Assembly (NCBI GenBank): GCA_022702705.1
Contig: CM040430.1
Location: forward strand, 12,119,324-12,183,323
Direction: 5' to 3'
Source: Papilionanthe hookeriana x Papilionanthe teres
Taxonomy: Eukaryota > Streptophyta > Magnoliopsida > Asparagales > Orchidaceae
DNA: 64,000 bases
Every line of letters begins with the position of its first letter. The stretch's first letter is position 1. Under the pieces are notes generated by a model, which was given only the letters and a program-made list of their open reading frames with translations, was not told where the DNA came from and searched no databases. Shown in pieces: positions 1 through 11,309 of the stretch. The position numbers and the translations under genes are program-made.

Positions 1-1680
1 CAAGAGACCTAGTTATAATCAAAATTGTACCTGCAATGGATTCTCATAATCTTGTAATTTGGCTATACTAGCAATTTTCAGTTTTGGCTTAGCTTGAATG
101 GAATGACTTCCGCATTTTGCTATAATGTAATTTTGTGTCAAACTCAGGACAACAAGCAAAATAGGAAAACAACGCAGTAACAACAATAAGTTTTAGATAA
201 ATGGTACACGATCAACAAATATAGAAGTTCAATGAAGCAACACATGAAATATCGGCAAACTTTCCCCAAGGTAGAGACATGACCCGTAATATCAACCTTC
301 AATCCGAACTGTAGTGCAAAAGAGAAGGAAACAATGCAGAAAAATCCCAAATGTTTTACAAAATTTTAAATAGAAGGAGACAGAGCAGCGGAATCCACTC
401 AAAAGGAAAGTATCTAGGCACGTGAAAAGTATAATAACATTCCAAATTAGCCGTTGGATAAAAAAAAAGCAGGTTGTTTGCAAGAATATAATAATAAACT
501 TCCAAATCAATGATTGGGTTGAAACATGGAGCTTGATATTTGCTCAAGCAAGGAATTGATGTGGAATGAAATGAACTGATTTGAAGTCTAAACATTTAAT
601 CAAAATTGACCAAATAATCAAAACGTTAGGGAATACTTCTCATTCGTATAACATCATCATCTTGAGCATTTTGAAATGAAGCTATATTGTCCCATTACTC
701 ACATCCTTTGTTTTTTGCAAGTATAAAATTTCACGTTCCTATTAAATTAGAAATATTTGCTTTAATGAATTGAACATGTGATATCTGTCAAGTCAACTTG
801 GTCATAACTATGTGCTTCATGTAAAATGATCCACAAATTATCATAAGCATGCCTATTATATTAATGCATAAGATATCTCTAATTTCCACCACAAGTAGTG
901 GACATAATCTCATTAATTCAAACTGCTTGTGGAATAAGATGCATACAACTTCATGATAAAATCTGGTTGTGAATCCACAAGACGATTAAAAAGAGAAGAA
1001 TCATTAGTAATAGTGGGTTCTGAAATAAAATTCAATTAGATGTAATGAAGTTTGGGCTAATATCAGGGCTTCACCAAATTTTTAATTTATAATCATTTGT
1101 CCCAGTGCATATATGATTTCATATGGTCCTGCTTTGTGCACATTTAATTTCTTGAAGCTTTATGTTGGGAACCTTTTAGGATGATTACTTTATTACTTAG
1201 TTTAATATTCTTAGGCATTGTATTCATGTCAAGAACATACTTATAATTACCATAATTAAAAATCAATTTTTTGTTAACGTCTTCATGGACATCATGGATT
1301 TGCCATACAAGTAATTTTTTGAACTCATTATGCTAGAATTAATAGGAAGCTTAGCAAGATCTATAGTTTTTTTTTATGTTAAAACTATACATCAAATTCG
1401 AATGGATTCATCCTTCTAACCCTATTGGCATATGGGTTGTATGCAGATTTAACCGTTAAATTCCAACCAAATGCATACTTTTTAATAAGACACCGCCATC
1501 TAAATTTCTATTAACAACCATAATTCATTCACCAATTTGTGGGTGAAGAGCAATTGCAAATTCTAGTTGTTTTATCCCATTATTTTCATAGAGTTGAACT
1601 TAAACAATTATTTTAAGCTTGATTTTCAAATGAGAAATACAAATATACCGTTGTTCAGTCTCGTTGGGCTTATTATTGGC

Positions 1681-1683
<3 letters not shown>

Positions 1684-1714
<31 letters not shown>

Positions 1715-1746
1715 TGTAGATGTAGATGTAGATGTAGATGTAGAGA
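1684..1746. repeat. Compound microsatellite (TA)n-(GATGTA)n
   Basis: About 14 TA dinucleotides run directly into five near-perfect GATGTA hexamers. The apparent minus-strand frame through it, which reads IYIYIY, is a repeat artefact. Confidence 0.9.
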
Positions 1747-2554
1747 TGTGTAGATAGATTAAAAAGAATTAGAAAATATTTCCGAAAGTATGAGTAAGCT
1801 TTTGTTTTATTTCGGTAAAGCAAAAACAGAATAACAAGAAGGATAAGAAACACAAAAATATTATTTTTTGTAAATTACACATAATTCGGACATTTAACCG
1901 TATTATTTTTGGTGTAATACTTAGCGATTTAAAATTGTGAACCATAGAGGTATATGTTGGGAATTTATTTGTTTGTGTGGTTAGAATTATTGGACAGGAT
2001 TATTACGAGCCTATTTAATTTTTTGTTAAATTAAAATTTCATTTTTTTTAGGCTTGATAAAGGTCATGCTTGGTTTTTGTTTGTTTTGAATTCTAACTTG
2101 TCAAACGTGAGCACATTTTTCACAAATAATTCAAACACGTGCCGGATACAAACATACCAAATTTCAAACGAGTTGAACACAAAGGAACTTCCATCGTGTT
2201 TAAGCTCGGATCATTTACACCATTACTTTTGATCGGCTGCTGTTGAACTTTTCAAGATTATTTGAAGGCGGCTAACCATCCAATGCTTAGCACTTAATCC
2301 CGTTATTCATTATCATCCACAATTATGTCATTTTTTGCCGCATCATTTATTAGTAAATCGAAACTAATCAATTAAATCAAAACATCATAGAACACCTTCC
2401 TTTTGCAAATGCATTTAAGCTTGGAAAACAAAAAATCATTGAAAAATATTACTATTGTACATCAAAAGTTTCATTTTGAATCATTTTTTACGCAGTTGAT
2501 GAGTATGAAATTTTTTATTTCTATCATTTTTGCCAGTTATTGTAACTATTTAAC

Positions 2555-2715
2555 TAACATACTATTTTTCTTCGTTTGTATTGAAAGTCACTTTCCAGAT
2601 TTCATTTTGTACAGATCACTGTATTTCCTACTCATTGTTATCGTTTAACATACTATCTTTGTACGTATTGAAAGTCACTTTCTGGATTTTATTTTGTACA
2701 GAGCACTGTGTTTCA
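2555..2715. repeat. Imperfect tandem duplication, 91-bp period
   Basis: The block starting 'taacatactat' at 2555 recurs at 2646. Both copies share the run 'tattgaaagtcactttc' and 'ttttgtacagatcactgt' with a few substitutions. The second copy is incomplete. Confidence 0.8.
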
Positions 2716-3131
2716 CTATTTTTTTATTGGTTTTTGAAAATTTTTCACTTGTTTTAAAATTTATTTGGTTTCTAATAGTTCTTCATATGTAGCTAATATC
2801 AGCAACTAATTTTCTTTGCACCTTTCATATTGAGATTTTCCTTGCAAATTACTAATGTAGAATAGTGTATCATATTGGTGCTTATTTTCTATGTGAAGAT
2901 GAAATAACTTTGGTAAATCCATGTATGGCAAAGTTATCTTTTGTGTATTGACTTCCATTCACTTTAAAAAAGTCGGCATGATTCTCATCATCCTCATTGG
3001 GCTTTCCTTGACTATGTTGAGAATGCTTCTATTTTCCCAATAACAAGGGTTCTTAATGCCCAATACAAAATCTAAAGTGTAATGGAGCTTTTGCTCCAAG
3101 GCACAAAGGAAAAATACAAGGCTTGTAGCTT

Positions 3132-4355
3132 AGGCCATGTTTGGGATCACTTTCTTTTTTTATTTTCTTTTTAGTCTTTTTTTGTTTTATTTTCTGATTT
3201 ATGTTTCTTGAAAACGAGTTTGGTACTGTTTTGATTTATCTGTTTTTAAAAACAAAAAATGATAAAACATATTTGGTTGGGTATTTATAAATATAATTAG
3301 AGTAAAAAAAAATTAGATGTAATCTTTTTAGAACAAATTTGTATATAGAAGTACGTGAAATCTTTAGAAATAATATTTTCAATAGTCTCGTAGTAGAAAA
3401 TAAATATAACTAATAATTAATAATTCAACAGAAGTATTAGACATACTCATACTTAATTATGGTTAAACATGTTTGAAAATAAAAGAGATTATATATGCAA
3501 TGATAGGAAAGTAGAATATCGATTATTTAATGTAAATGATAAACTTAATTCAATCATCACAAAAAAATTAAGACTGCCATTTTTTTTCTAATTTATGAAT
3601 ATTTATATTTATAATAATGAATTAGTTCATCGATCAATCATATAAACATCACAATCTATATGCTCTGGAAATGACGACTAGCTAACAGATTCATTAACCC
3701 ATATATCCATCTACAACAAGATCATCAGAGCCAAATACTACCACCATGAAGGCGATAAAATTGACGATAATGGAAACGCCCTCTCTCTCCACGACACCAA
3801 CGGCCACGACTCCGCAACCGCCTCCATCGCCCCCAACCACTTGCTTCCTGACGCCAGTTTTGGTGGCTTTGCATCCGGCACCGTCCGCGACGGCGTTCCG
3901 TCCACCAGGCTTGCTATCTACAAGGTTTGTTGGCAAGGCAACAAGTGCTTCGATGTCGACAGTCTAGTTGCCTTCAACAACGTCATAACGGATGGCATCG
4001 ATATCATCTCCATCTCCAACAAGGAGTTGATTTCGAAGCAATATTTTGAGAATGCTATCGCAATTGGACCGTTCCATGCAATGAAGAAGGGGATACTGAT
4101 GAGTGTTCGGCGGGGAACTCGGGGCGATCGAACGAAGGGGTTTGTGAGTGAAGGTGAGAGGTCGACTCTATTGCGAGCTAGGGCTGTTTTGGTGTTTTAA
4201 AAACGGGCAAAAACATGTTTTTCCTGTTTTTAGTATTTTAAAAACATAAATAAAATAAAAAACGGCTAAGCAAATACTGTTTTTATGTTTGTTTCTTAGA
4301 TTTTGTTATCAAAAACAAAAAATAAAAAATTAAAATTTATCCCAAACAACCCCCT
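3132..4355. mobile_element. Non-autonomous DNA transposon carrying a protease gene fragment
   Basis: The left end AGGCCATGTTTGGGAT is matched by the reverse complement of the right end, AGGGGGTTGTTTGGGAT. The next ~100 bp on each side are both T/A-homopolymer rich in inverted orientation. The unit is flanked by TAGCTT at 3126-3131 and 4356-4361, a perfect 6-bp candidate target duplication. No transposase is present. The interior contains a GC-rich piece of a subtilase gene, far from the composition of its surroundings, which suggests capture of host coding sequence. The superfamily is uncertain: a 6-bp duplication is shorter than the usual 8 bp for hAT or 9 bp for Mutator, so flanking bases may have mutated. 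Confidence 0.6.
3713..4200 (+). pseudogene. Subtilisin-like serine protease (subtilase) fragment
   Basis: Reading from 3713, the frame gives YNKIIRAKYYH, then NGHDSATAS, then FGGFASGTVRDGVPSTRLAIYKVCW and DIISIS, then AIAIGPFHAMKKGIL. These line up with the plant S8 subtilase core around the catalytic His (family NGHGTHTAS), the ASGTARGG/VYKVCW block and the AIGAFHAM helix. The second His of the motif is replaced by Ala. At about 4100 the reading frame slips: the family block CSAGNSG is readable only in another frame from 4104, and the open frame then ends in unrelated residues at 4197. Signal peptide, prodomain, the catalytic Asp region and the Ser region are all absent. It is a broken partial copy inside the transposon-like unit and not a working protease. 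Confidence 0.75.
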
Positions 4356-4361
4356 TAGCTT

Positions 4362-6119
4362 TTGAGATTACATAACACACATACGCACACTCACACACAC
4401 ATATACATACATACATTATTAGATGTTTCCTTATTAAAAAAATGATAATACTAAAATAATGATCTTGAGAAGCACCATCATCATTAATTAAAATGACATC
4501 ATCTCCTTCACCTAGACCCAAATGCAAAAACACGACCTGCTGCTAAAAGGAGTAACTTTCCTGACTGATTGTGTGAAGAGGAGCGCTATCAAAGACATCA
4601 CCTTAATGTGGAGAAGTCAGCTAGCGTCGTCACTATTACCTTCATCTGTTTCCATCTCCGATTCTTGGATCAAGCCCTTACCAAAGCATGGAGTCCTCAC
4701 TAATGCTGGAAGGTGAAGTCCTCAACATCTCAAAGTTGTCTCCGGGATGCATCAAACCCTTTTGGGTGCCTTGTATGCACCTCAAAACCCTAGCAAGCTC
4801 TAATAAAAGAAAATTAAAATAGCGTTAATATTCATTCTAATTAATAAATAAGAGAAAACAAATAACTTGTATTTTTTTTAATACCCCTCTTAGGATCCGT
4901 CAATATGGACTTGATTGCATGGTACGACATAGACACAAGATCACTTATTTTTTAAATAAGTCAAGTGCTAAAATATAGTTATGACTATTTACATTGTCAT
5001 TTTAGTCTCGTAATATATAAAAATGCCAAATTAGTCCCCACATTCTTTTATATGTGTCGAAATAAATAGTTCTCCTTGAAGACTATTTCAGCTCATATTA
5101 AAATTGTTTGTGAACTTAAATTGACAATTTTATACATTAAGATAAAAATGATCTCATATTAAGAGTGAAGAGGATTATTTTAACACTTTTCTCTTTTTGA
5201 AAATAATGTAGCAGATATGTATTTAACATAACATTATAATATATATATTGGTTTTTGCCATAAATTTTAAAATATGTAATAGTTACATAAATTAAGTAGA
5301 CATGAAATAAGTCAACACATTTTATTATTATGAGAATAAATAAATAAATAAAAGATAATTGAATTATTCATAAATCATGATAGTGGGAAAAGAAAGAGTA
5401 AAAAGTCATAAAAAACCTAGGAAGCACAATAAATAATATCAAGCAATCAAATTCGACTATTAATTTTTAAAAAATTGTTCTTCAATATTTTAAATTTTAG
5501 TGCTTATAAAAGAAAAGCTTTAGCTGAGTCGTGTAACATATTTCATTAGAATCTTATTATTAATTGTACATTTAGTTATTTTTTAAAAATTTTAAACATA
5601 ATTATATCGGCATATTAGAAATCTGTGTTCATAGTTTTTATTTTTCCTTGCTTAACTTGGGCATCCAACATATGTCCAACATCACATGCATAGCAAAATG
5701 TCAGTTCATTATTGTATCTAGGATTTGTTATATAAATAGTGCGTGCTTGGGAGAGTGGGGTGTGTCTTACCACATTGTGGGCAATCTCACACAATATAGA
5801 CATGTATGCTAAACCAGTACAATTTTAATAAAATTAGTAGAAGCAATGCTCATATGATTAAAAAATTAATCAAAGCCTTTCATTTCTCCTCAAATGTGTA
5901 GTTAAGAATGCTAGTAGAATGTTGCTTAGAGGAGGAAAAGAACAAGAAAGGTTTTTTAATTGAAAATAGAAGTAGAGCATTAATTGAAAATAAAGATGGA
6001 TCGTATCTCAAGTTAACTTATACAATCAAACAATAATAACAAAACAAAGTGTTAATAAAAATTAAAATAAAATAAGTAGGGAAGTGATCAAACTTTTAGT
6101 AGGTCAATGGGGAGGACTC
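4362..6119. other. Intergenic stretch, no gene recognised
   Basis: The sequence is AT-rich, with a CA/TACA-rich microsatellite at about 4376-4420. A 64-codon open frame at 4522-4716 has slightly higher GC but no motif I recognise. It is not called as a gene. Confidence 0.4.
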
Positions 6120-6409
6120 TGTTATGTCGGTTCTTAAGGGCAGTTTAGTTTTTTGTTATTTATTAATGTTTAGTATAAATAGGGCTAATATGCTCAGGTT
6201 TAGGGTTATGCATGAGGTTGTTGTTTTTGAGTCCGAGGGTTAGGGTTTGGGACCGATTTCCTACCTCTTGAATTGCTGGAATAGAGATAGATTGTCAACC
6301 TCTCGAATTGTAGGTGGTTCTCTTTTATTTATTTAGAGTTGTCAATTTTGATTTTCTTTTGGCTAAATAAAATATATATTATTTCTATTATAATTTCGAT
6401 TCCTATTAA
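6120..6409 (+). repeat. 5' LTR of decayed gypsy element
   Basis: It starts TGTTATGTCGG, contains the sequence shared with 8966-9286, and ends just before the primer-binding site at 6411. End positions are approximate. Confidence 0.65.
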
Positions 6410-6978
6410 ATTGGTATCAAAGCATTTTGTTCTGGGAGAAGAAAGATTGGATGTGCCCAGTCACAATTCGAGATCTAGATTTCCAAACAGTTGTGATTTG
6501 GAGCTAGCGGGGATGCCAACATTAGGGTCGTGATGCTAAGGGCCAATGATGATGTCAAGGCGTACATGCGGTATAGTCGTGATTCGGTTCGCTGCAATGA
6601 TGGATCAATATCATCTACAAATGCAGATACAATTGCAATTTTTTTTTGGCTGGAAAACCATTGACCGAATTACGCGGTTAGATGTGCGATATGGTCAGGA
6701 AACAATCACAAGGAAGTTGACGGATCAAAGTGTAAATGAGTTATGTGCCGCTAGTGATCAAAACTCATGATCGAGATCTACAACCTAGTCGAATCCAATT
6801 GCGAGAGCCCAGCGACAGGATTTCCCGCACTGAATTCGCATACATGAATTTAGGGATCGCAATGTCTAGATTTCTATGCGCGCCAAAACAACATACAAAA
6901 ATTCCGAAACTCGCTATTCCAACATAAGGAAGTTCTGAAAGCGTACAGGGAGCAATAGTGGCCAAGTAAGTAGGTGAT

Positions 6979-8160
6979 TTGGAGAAGAAATTGGATAGAG
7001 AGGTGAACCAAGTCAGGTTGGGAATGGAGGAGCACTGTTCGTCAATTGAGGGGAGATTCATCGCCTTGGAAAAAATGATGAAGAAGATTGCGAAGTCCTA
7101 CACAAACTCGTCATCGCGTATAGTGAGATCGAGCGTAGGAATTAGAAGTGGACTCAAAAGACAATACTTTGAAGGAATAATGTGACATCCAGATGGTTAG
7201 AACGTGCATCATCAAATGGAATGGGACGTGTGATTTAGGACTAGAGATGATCGATTCGAATGATTTCTACCTGGAACAGTGAACCATAGTGGGTGGGACC
7301 TCGACTAAGGGTTGCATCCGACACCATCAATATCTTTTGTTGCAACAAATTTTTGAATGGAAGGAGATTCAAGAGCCTGTGTTGAAGGAAGAGTTGATTA
7401 TGGGGCGAACGAAGGGAACCAGACCTCCCCTTTATGGGTGGAATGAATTTTGGTTAAGAAAATTCGGGAGGAGACTCACACTTAGAAAAGTTGAAGATGT
7501 TTATCGTTGAAAGAGATGATGCTTATGTTTGAGTTTATCATGTGGATAGATAAATTGCTGTTAATGGGTTGGTGAAGTGAGAAAATTGATGGTGGAGGCT
7601 CTTTGTTTGGAAGGAAAGGCTTTAACTTGGTGTTAATGGAGAGAATCCGAACATTGGAAGAATTCAAGTACCAATTATTGGAGCGCTTCAGAACCATACA
7701 GGAAGAGGATTTATATGAGTGGTTTTTTTGCATTTGTCCAGGAAGGATGTCATGGAGTACAAGAAGAAATTTAAGATGTTATTGGTGGTTTGAGAGGGAT
7801 ATCAAAAGTAGTGTTTGAATGAAACTTCATGAAAGGGTTCAAGCTAGAGATTCAAGCATCATTTGTTTGTTGAGACTGCGAGGATTGGGTGAAATGGAAT
7901 TAACATAGTTGGTCTAAGATAAAAATACAATGAAATAGGTTATTAGGTGGAGCACTATGCTGAATTGCTACAATCACAACAATACCAAAAGCTCAAACAG
8001 TGTAAGTCTAGAGGAAAGCTCCACAGGACCGGAATGAGAGGCCATGACCGGGAAGATACTCAAACGCCTTATAGGGACATAGATTCAGAAGATGTAGACA
8101 AATGAGTTATGTTTTCGATGTGATGAGAAGCTTTTTTGAGGACACCGTTGCAAGGATCGA
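6979..8160 (+). pseudogene. gypsy gag with zinc knuckle, frame-broken
   Basis: A coiled-coil-like start (MEKKLDREVNQVRLGMEEH, about 6979) is followed by a gag core at 7603-7860. The core runs through FKYQLLERFRTIQEEDLYE, then LRGISKVVFE, a stop, then NFMKGFKLEIQ, and is split over at least three frames. A CCHC zinc knuckle is recognisable at about 8110-8154 (CFRCDEK, then a stop, then GHRCK). In the family this protein packages element RNA. Here the stops and frameshifts rule out an intact product. Confidence 0.65.
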
Positions 8161-8915
8161 ACATTACAGATTCTTATAGTGTGTGACGGGGAGAAAGCTG
8201 TGGTGGTGGAGGACAAACATCTCACTTGGATGTGGTAGGCGCCTTATTGAACTTGGTGGTGGGATTAATATCGATCCACATTATGAAATTTTAGAGGGAG
8301 GTCACTCACAACTTCATCTCTACTCAAATAACGAAGTAATTGGGGCTTGAGATGGTAGACACAAGAAGTTTTGGAGTCATGATGGGGACAAGACAGGCTG
8401 GAGAAGAGTAGGGGAGTTTGTAGAGGAGTGATTTTAACACTGCTAGTCATTTAGGTGATGGAATATCTTATTTTCTTGGATTTAGGGAGCACTCGCGTGA
8501 TATTTTGTATGAAATGGTTGCAATTCGTAGATGGGACTAAGTTGAATTGGAAACTTACTTTCAAGAGGGAGATAAGACGGTAGTGCTTCGCGGCGACATT
8601 CGTTTGTGCAAGGACTTGGTGACAGAAGATCCATTGAAGGTGGCAGATAAATTGGAGGAGCTACTACTTGAGACCTGGAAGGGGTTAAGAATGTTCATTG
8701 GTCTTAGAAGATACTATTGAAAGTTTGTGAAGGGTTATAATTCGATTGTGTGGCCGTGGAGGAAGAAATTGAAGGATAAATTTCAGAGGAGGAAAATGAC
8801 TTCTCAAACTTTTGAGAAGTTAAAGAAGACCATGAAAAGTGTGTCAGTGCTGACGGCGAGAATGATACTTAGGGCAGCTTACGAGTGGGAGCCACATAAC
8901 GTGATCCAACAATAA
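8161..8915 (+). pseudogene. gypsy pol remnant: protease joined to post-RT segment
   Basis: Around 8478-8600 the DLGSTRVIFCMKWLQ / NWKLTFKR block matches the plant gypsy aspartic-protease C-terminal region. Then, at 8670-8880, the sequence reads GLRMFIGLRRYY, stop, KFVKGYNSIVWPW and FEKLKKTMKSVSVLT. This is the connection between RT and RNase H that normally lies several hundred residues downstream. The polymerase active-site region is absent. Multiple stops and frameshifts are present. Confidence 0.6.
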
Positions 8916-8965
8916 TTTTTTTATTCCACCATGAGGGCAAGGTGTCTTTTTGGGAGGTAGAGTAT

Positions 8966-9286
8966 TGATGCTCTGGTCCCTAAGGGCAATTAGTCTTTTT
9001 TTTTTTGCGCATAAGGGCAATTTAGTCTTTTATTATATATTATTATTTAGTATAAACATGGCTAATTTGCTTAGGGTTAGAGTTATGCTTGAGATTGCTG
9101 TCTTTGAGTAATAGGGTTAGGGTTTGGGAGAGATTTCATATCTCTCGAATTGTAGGAATTGAGAGAGGTCGCTTACCTCTTGAATTGTAGCTGCTTATTT
9201 TTTATGTATTCGGAGTTATAATCGTTGATTTGCTTTCGATGGAATAAGATGTATATTATTTATGTCCTAATTTCTCTGGAAAATCA
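8966..9286 (+). repeat. 3' LTR of decayed gypsy element
   Basis: It starts TGATGCTCTGGTCC after a purine-rich stretch (8951-8963) and ends near 'ggaaaatca'. It is diverged from the 5' copy by substitutions and small insertions, including a T-run at about 8996. Confidence 0.65.
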
Positions 9287-10099
9287 TCTTGGTTCTTATC
9301 AAATTCTTTCATGCATTCTTTAATGAAGTATCATCACTCCTCATCTCTTGAAAAAAGCTCGGTGAAGCCATAGTGCCAAAAATTAGGAACATTTTAAATG
9401 CACACTAGAGCTCTATAACCCAGGCATTCACTAGTGAAAGGACATGATCCTCTTGGAGATGCTAGGGAGCGAAGAGGTTGGTGCATCAAAAGTGAATGAA
9501 AAGTCAACTACCTCAACCTTTATTAAAGTGCTGTCAAGAGAGATTTTATAAACTCAGCCGCTGGATATTTGGTTGAGCTGCAGTACTAGTCATGCCAATT
9601 CTGGAGTTCACATTTTTTATGCATTTGACAGTGCTTCTGGTTACCTCTTTTTAGTGGTATATCTGCTACAACGATTATTGTAGATTCAAGCTCCAAGCTA
9701 GCCTAGAGTGCACATAATCATCATAACCATAGTTACTATAATTGATTAACCTGAAAGAAAAACAAGCCTAGATAGTGACAACATATAAGGTGTATTATCA
9801 TCAAGTGATTCACCTAAGCTCATGCGGCCAATAATTGATAAGTGATAGAATCATGAAATGTGATGTCTCACGGAATCCTCAAAGCTTTTGGACTTATACA
9901 TGCTACTATTAATTTCTTGTTAAAAAGAAATGCTAGATACAAATAGAATTTTAATTCGTGTTTTTCTTTTCTTTATTTCGCTCTTTTGATATTACTTTTG
10001 GTTTGTAGTTAATCTATGAATTCTCACAAACTTTTAGATGCATGTGGGTCTGGATGGCCTTGTCCTTTTAGTTTACTGATGGATTTCCTCTTGTTTCAG
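9287..10099. other. Probable intron or flank 5' of the kinase exons
   Basis: No domain was recognised. A short open frame at about 9445-9555 is unassigned. The stretch ends in a strong splice acceptor (cttgtttcag, 10090-10099), so at least its right part is intron. The donor of that intron was not found in the window. Confidence 0.4.
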
Positions 10100-10259
10100 G
10101 TATATACCTCTTAGCCGACTTCACGCCTCTCTAACTTATGAAAATTCTTCTATCCTTGGACTTTCATTCCCTTCCCCCCCAATGGGCAATGGAGTAACAA
10201 AAGTACAACCTCGGTCTGTTTTTCATGGCAAATTTGGTACCGTGGATGCAGCAGTCAAG
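10100..10259 (+). CDS. Kinase exon A: P-loop and VAIK-type lysine
   Basis: The acceptor is ...cttgtttcag and the donor is aag|gtaaaa. After one base completing a split codon, the exon reads YIPLSRLHASLTYENSS, then a proline-rich link (FPSPPMGNG), then VFHGKFGTVDAAVK. That is the glycine loop and the ATP-binding lysine. It is too short to have been listed as a long frame and was found by extending back from exon B. Confidence 0.85.
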
Positions 10260-10515
10260 GTAAAATTTCTACTATAAGAAAGAATCAAGTAGTTTATATT
10301 TTTTTTCTATCTGATTTATGTCAAATTTATTAGGTGACGTGGGAAGATTTTTCTGCTTTTGCCAATCTTTAAGGAATACCTTAAGATACGTTGGATGAAT
10401 GTAGACTAGTTTTCCTTTCTTTACTGAAATATTTTGCTGAATTTATGATATATAACACGGTACACGTGCTTTTTTTAAAGGAAATTGATGATGATTATTT
10501 TCTGAAACATTGTAG

Positions 10516-10746
10516 GTTCGCAGTTTGGAAGTTGAAGAAGCATCGCAAGAGGACATAAAAAAGCTTGAATATGCATTTCTTGGAGAATTGAGAATGTTAG
10601 GTGCTTTGAGGAAACACAGTTGTATTGTTGAAATCTATGGCCACCAGATTTCTTCCAAGTGGGTTCCTGTTGCAGATGGACACACAGAAAGCAGGATTTT
10701 GCAGTTTATAATTGTGATGGAATATGTAAAAGGGGGATCTATGAAA
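10516..10746 (+). CDS. Kinase exon B: N-lobe
   Basis: The acceptor is cattgtag and the donor is atgaaa|gtaatt, phase 0 on both sides, 77 codons. It opens VRSLEVEEASQED, continues with FLGELRMLGAL (the alpha-C Glu region) and KHSCIVEIYGHQISSKWVPV, and ends at the hinge IIVMEYVKGGSMK. Confidence 0.9.
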
Positions 10747-10825
10747 GTAATTTAAGCTTTTCGATTTATTTTCTCCTTTCTCATTTGTCTATTTTGTCAT
10801 AATTGTGTAATTTCCTGCATTGCAG

Positions 10826-11176
10826 TGTTATTTGGATAAGTTGTTAGAGAGCGGTGATAAGCATGTTCCTCTTGACATAGCTCTGTTTATCGCACGAGAT
10901 GTTGCCTGTGCGTTGGTTGAATTGCATTCAAAGTTTATCATTCATCGAGATATAAAAAGTGAGAACATTTTGATCGACTTGGACTGCAAGAGAAGAGATG
11001 GTTCACCAATTGTTAAGCTCTCCGACTTCGACAGATCTGTTCCTCTGCATTCTTCCATGCATACATGTTGCATCGCTCACATTGGCGTACATCCTCCTGA
11101 CGTCTGTGTTGGGACTCCTCGATGGATGGCTCCAGAAGTTCTACAAGCAATGCATCAAAGGAAACCATATGGCTTG
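10826..11176 (+). CDS. Kinase exon C: catalytic loop to APE motif
   Basis: The acceptor is cctgcattgcag and the donor is ttg|gtaagg, phase 0, 117 codons. It begins CYLDKLLESGDKH and contains IIHRDIKSENILIDLD (catalytic Asp and Asn present), VKLSDFDRSVPLHS (DFD at the metal-binding position), an insert HTCCIAHIGVHPPDVCV, and GTPRWMAPEVLQAM. The following intron is 8,000 bp. Confidence 0.92.
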
Positions 11177-11309
11177 GTAAGGCTTTGAGCTTAATTTTTT
11201 TGTTAGTATATGTACCCTTTTCTATAAACAATTTATCTTCATAATCATCTTTAAAACCTCTTTATTAGAAACAAAATGCATAAATTAAACCTAGATTTTT
11301 TTCTTATCT

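Larger units (their letters stand above)
1..3125. other. Intergenic AT-rich stretch, no gene recognised
   Basis: Open frames here are short, AT-driven and without recognisable domains. I found no leucine-rich-repeat or kinase exon that could be the missing 5' part of the downstream kinase gene. Visible structure is limited to a TA/GATGTA microsatellite near 1.7 kb, a 91-bp tandem duplication near 2.6 kb, and a short remnant at about 2090-2225 ending in a 'gctcggatcatttacacc' signature. That signature resembles the ends of hAT-like repeats found elsewhere in the window. Confidence 0.5.
6120..9286 (+). mobile_element. Decayed Ty3/gypsy LTR retrotransposon, internally deleted
   Basis: Two related direct repeats (about 6120-6409 and 8966-9286) bracket a 2.5-kb interior. 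Both repeats contain 'aagggcaa/gtttag', 'agggttagggtttggga', 'ctcgaattgtag' and 'tatattattt'. A primer-binding site of initiator-Met type, TTGGTATCAAAGC, follows the left repeat at 6411-6423. The interior shows, in order and in several disrupted frames, gag, a zinc knuckle, the aspartic protease, and then directly the segment that normally follows the reverse transcriptase. The RT core is therefore missing. No target duplication is obvious. The element lies 5' of the first visible kinase exon and may sit in an upstream intron of that gene. Confidence 0.75.

Noticed and set aside
1..80. Minus-strand exon candidate ending 'ENPLQ|gtacaa'
   Set aside because: A stop lies 16 codons upstream with no acceptor in between, and the translation has no recognisable domain.
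144..595. Overlapping minus-strand open frames of 68-79 codons
   Set aside because: Phe/Cys/Leu-rich translations of AT-rich DNA with no motif and no splice context.
4522..4716. 64-codon + strand frame with moderate GC
   Set aside because: No known domain, no supporting exons. It could be part of a captured fragment but cannot be shown.
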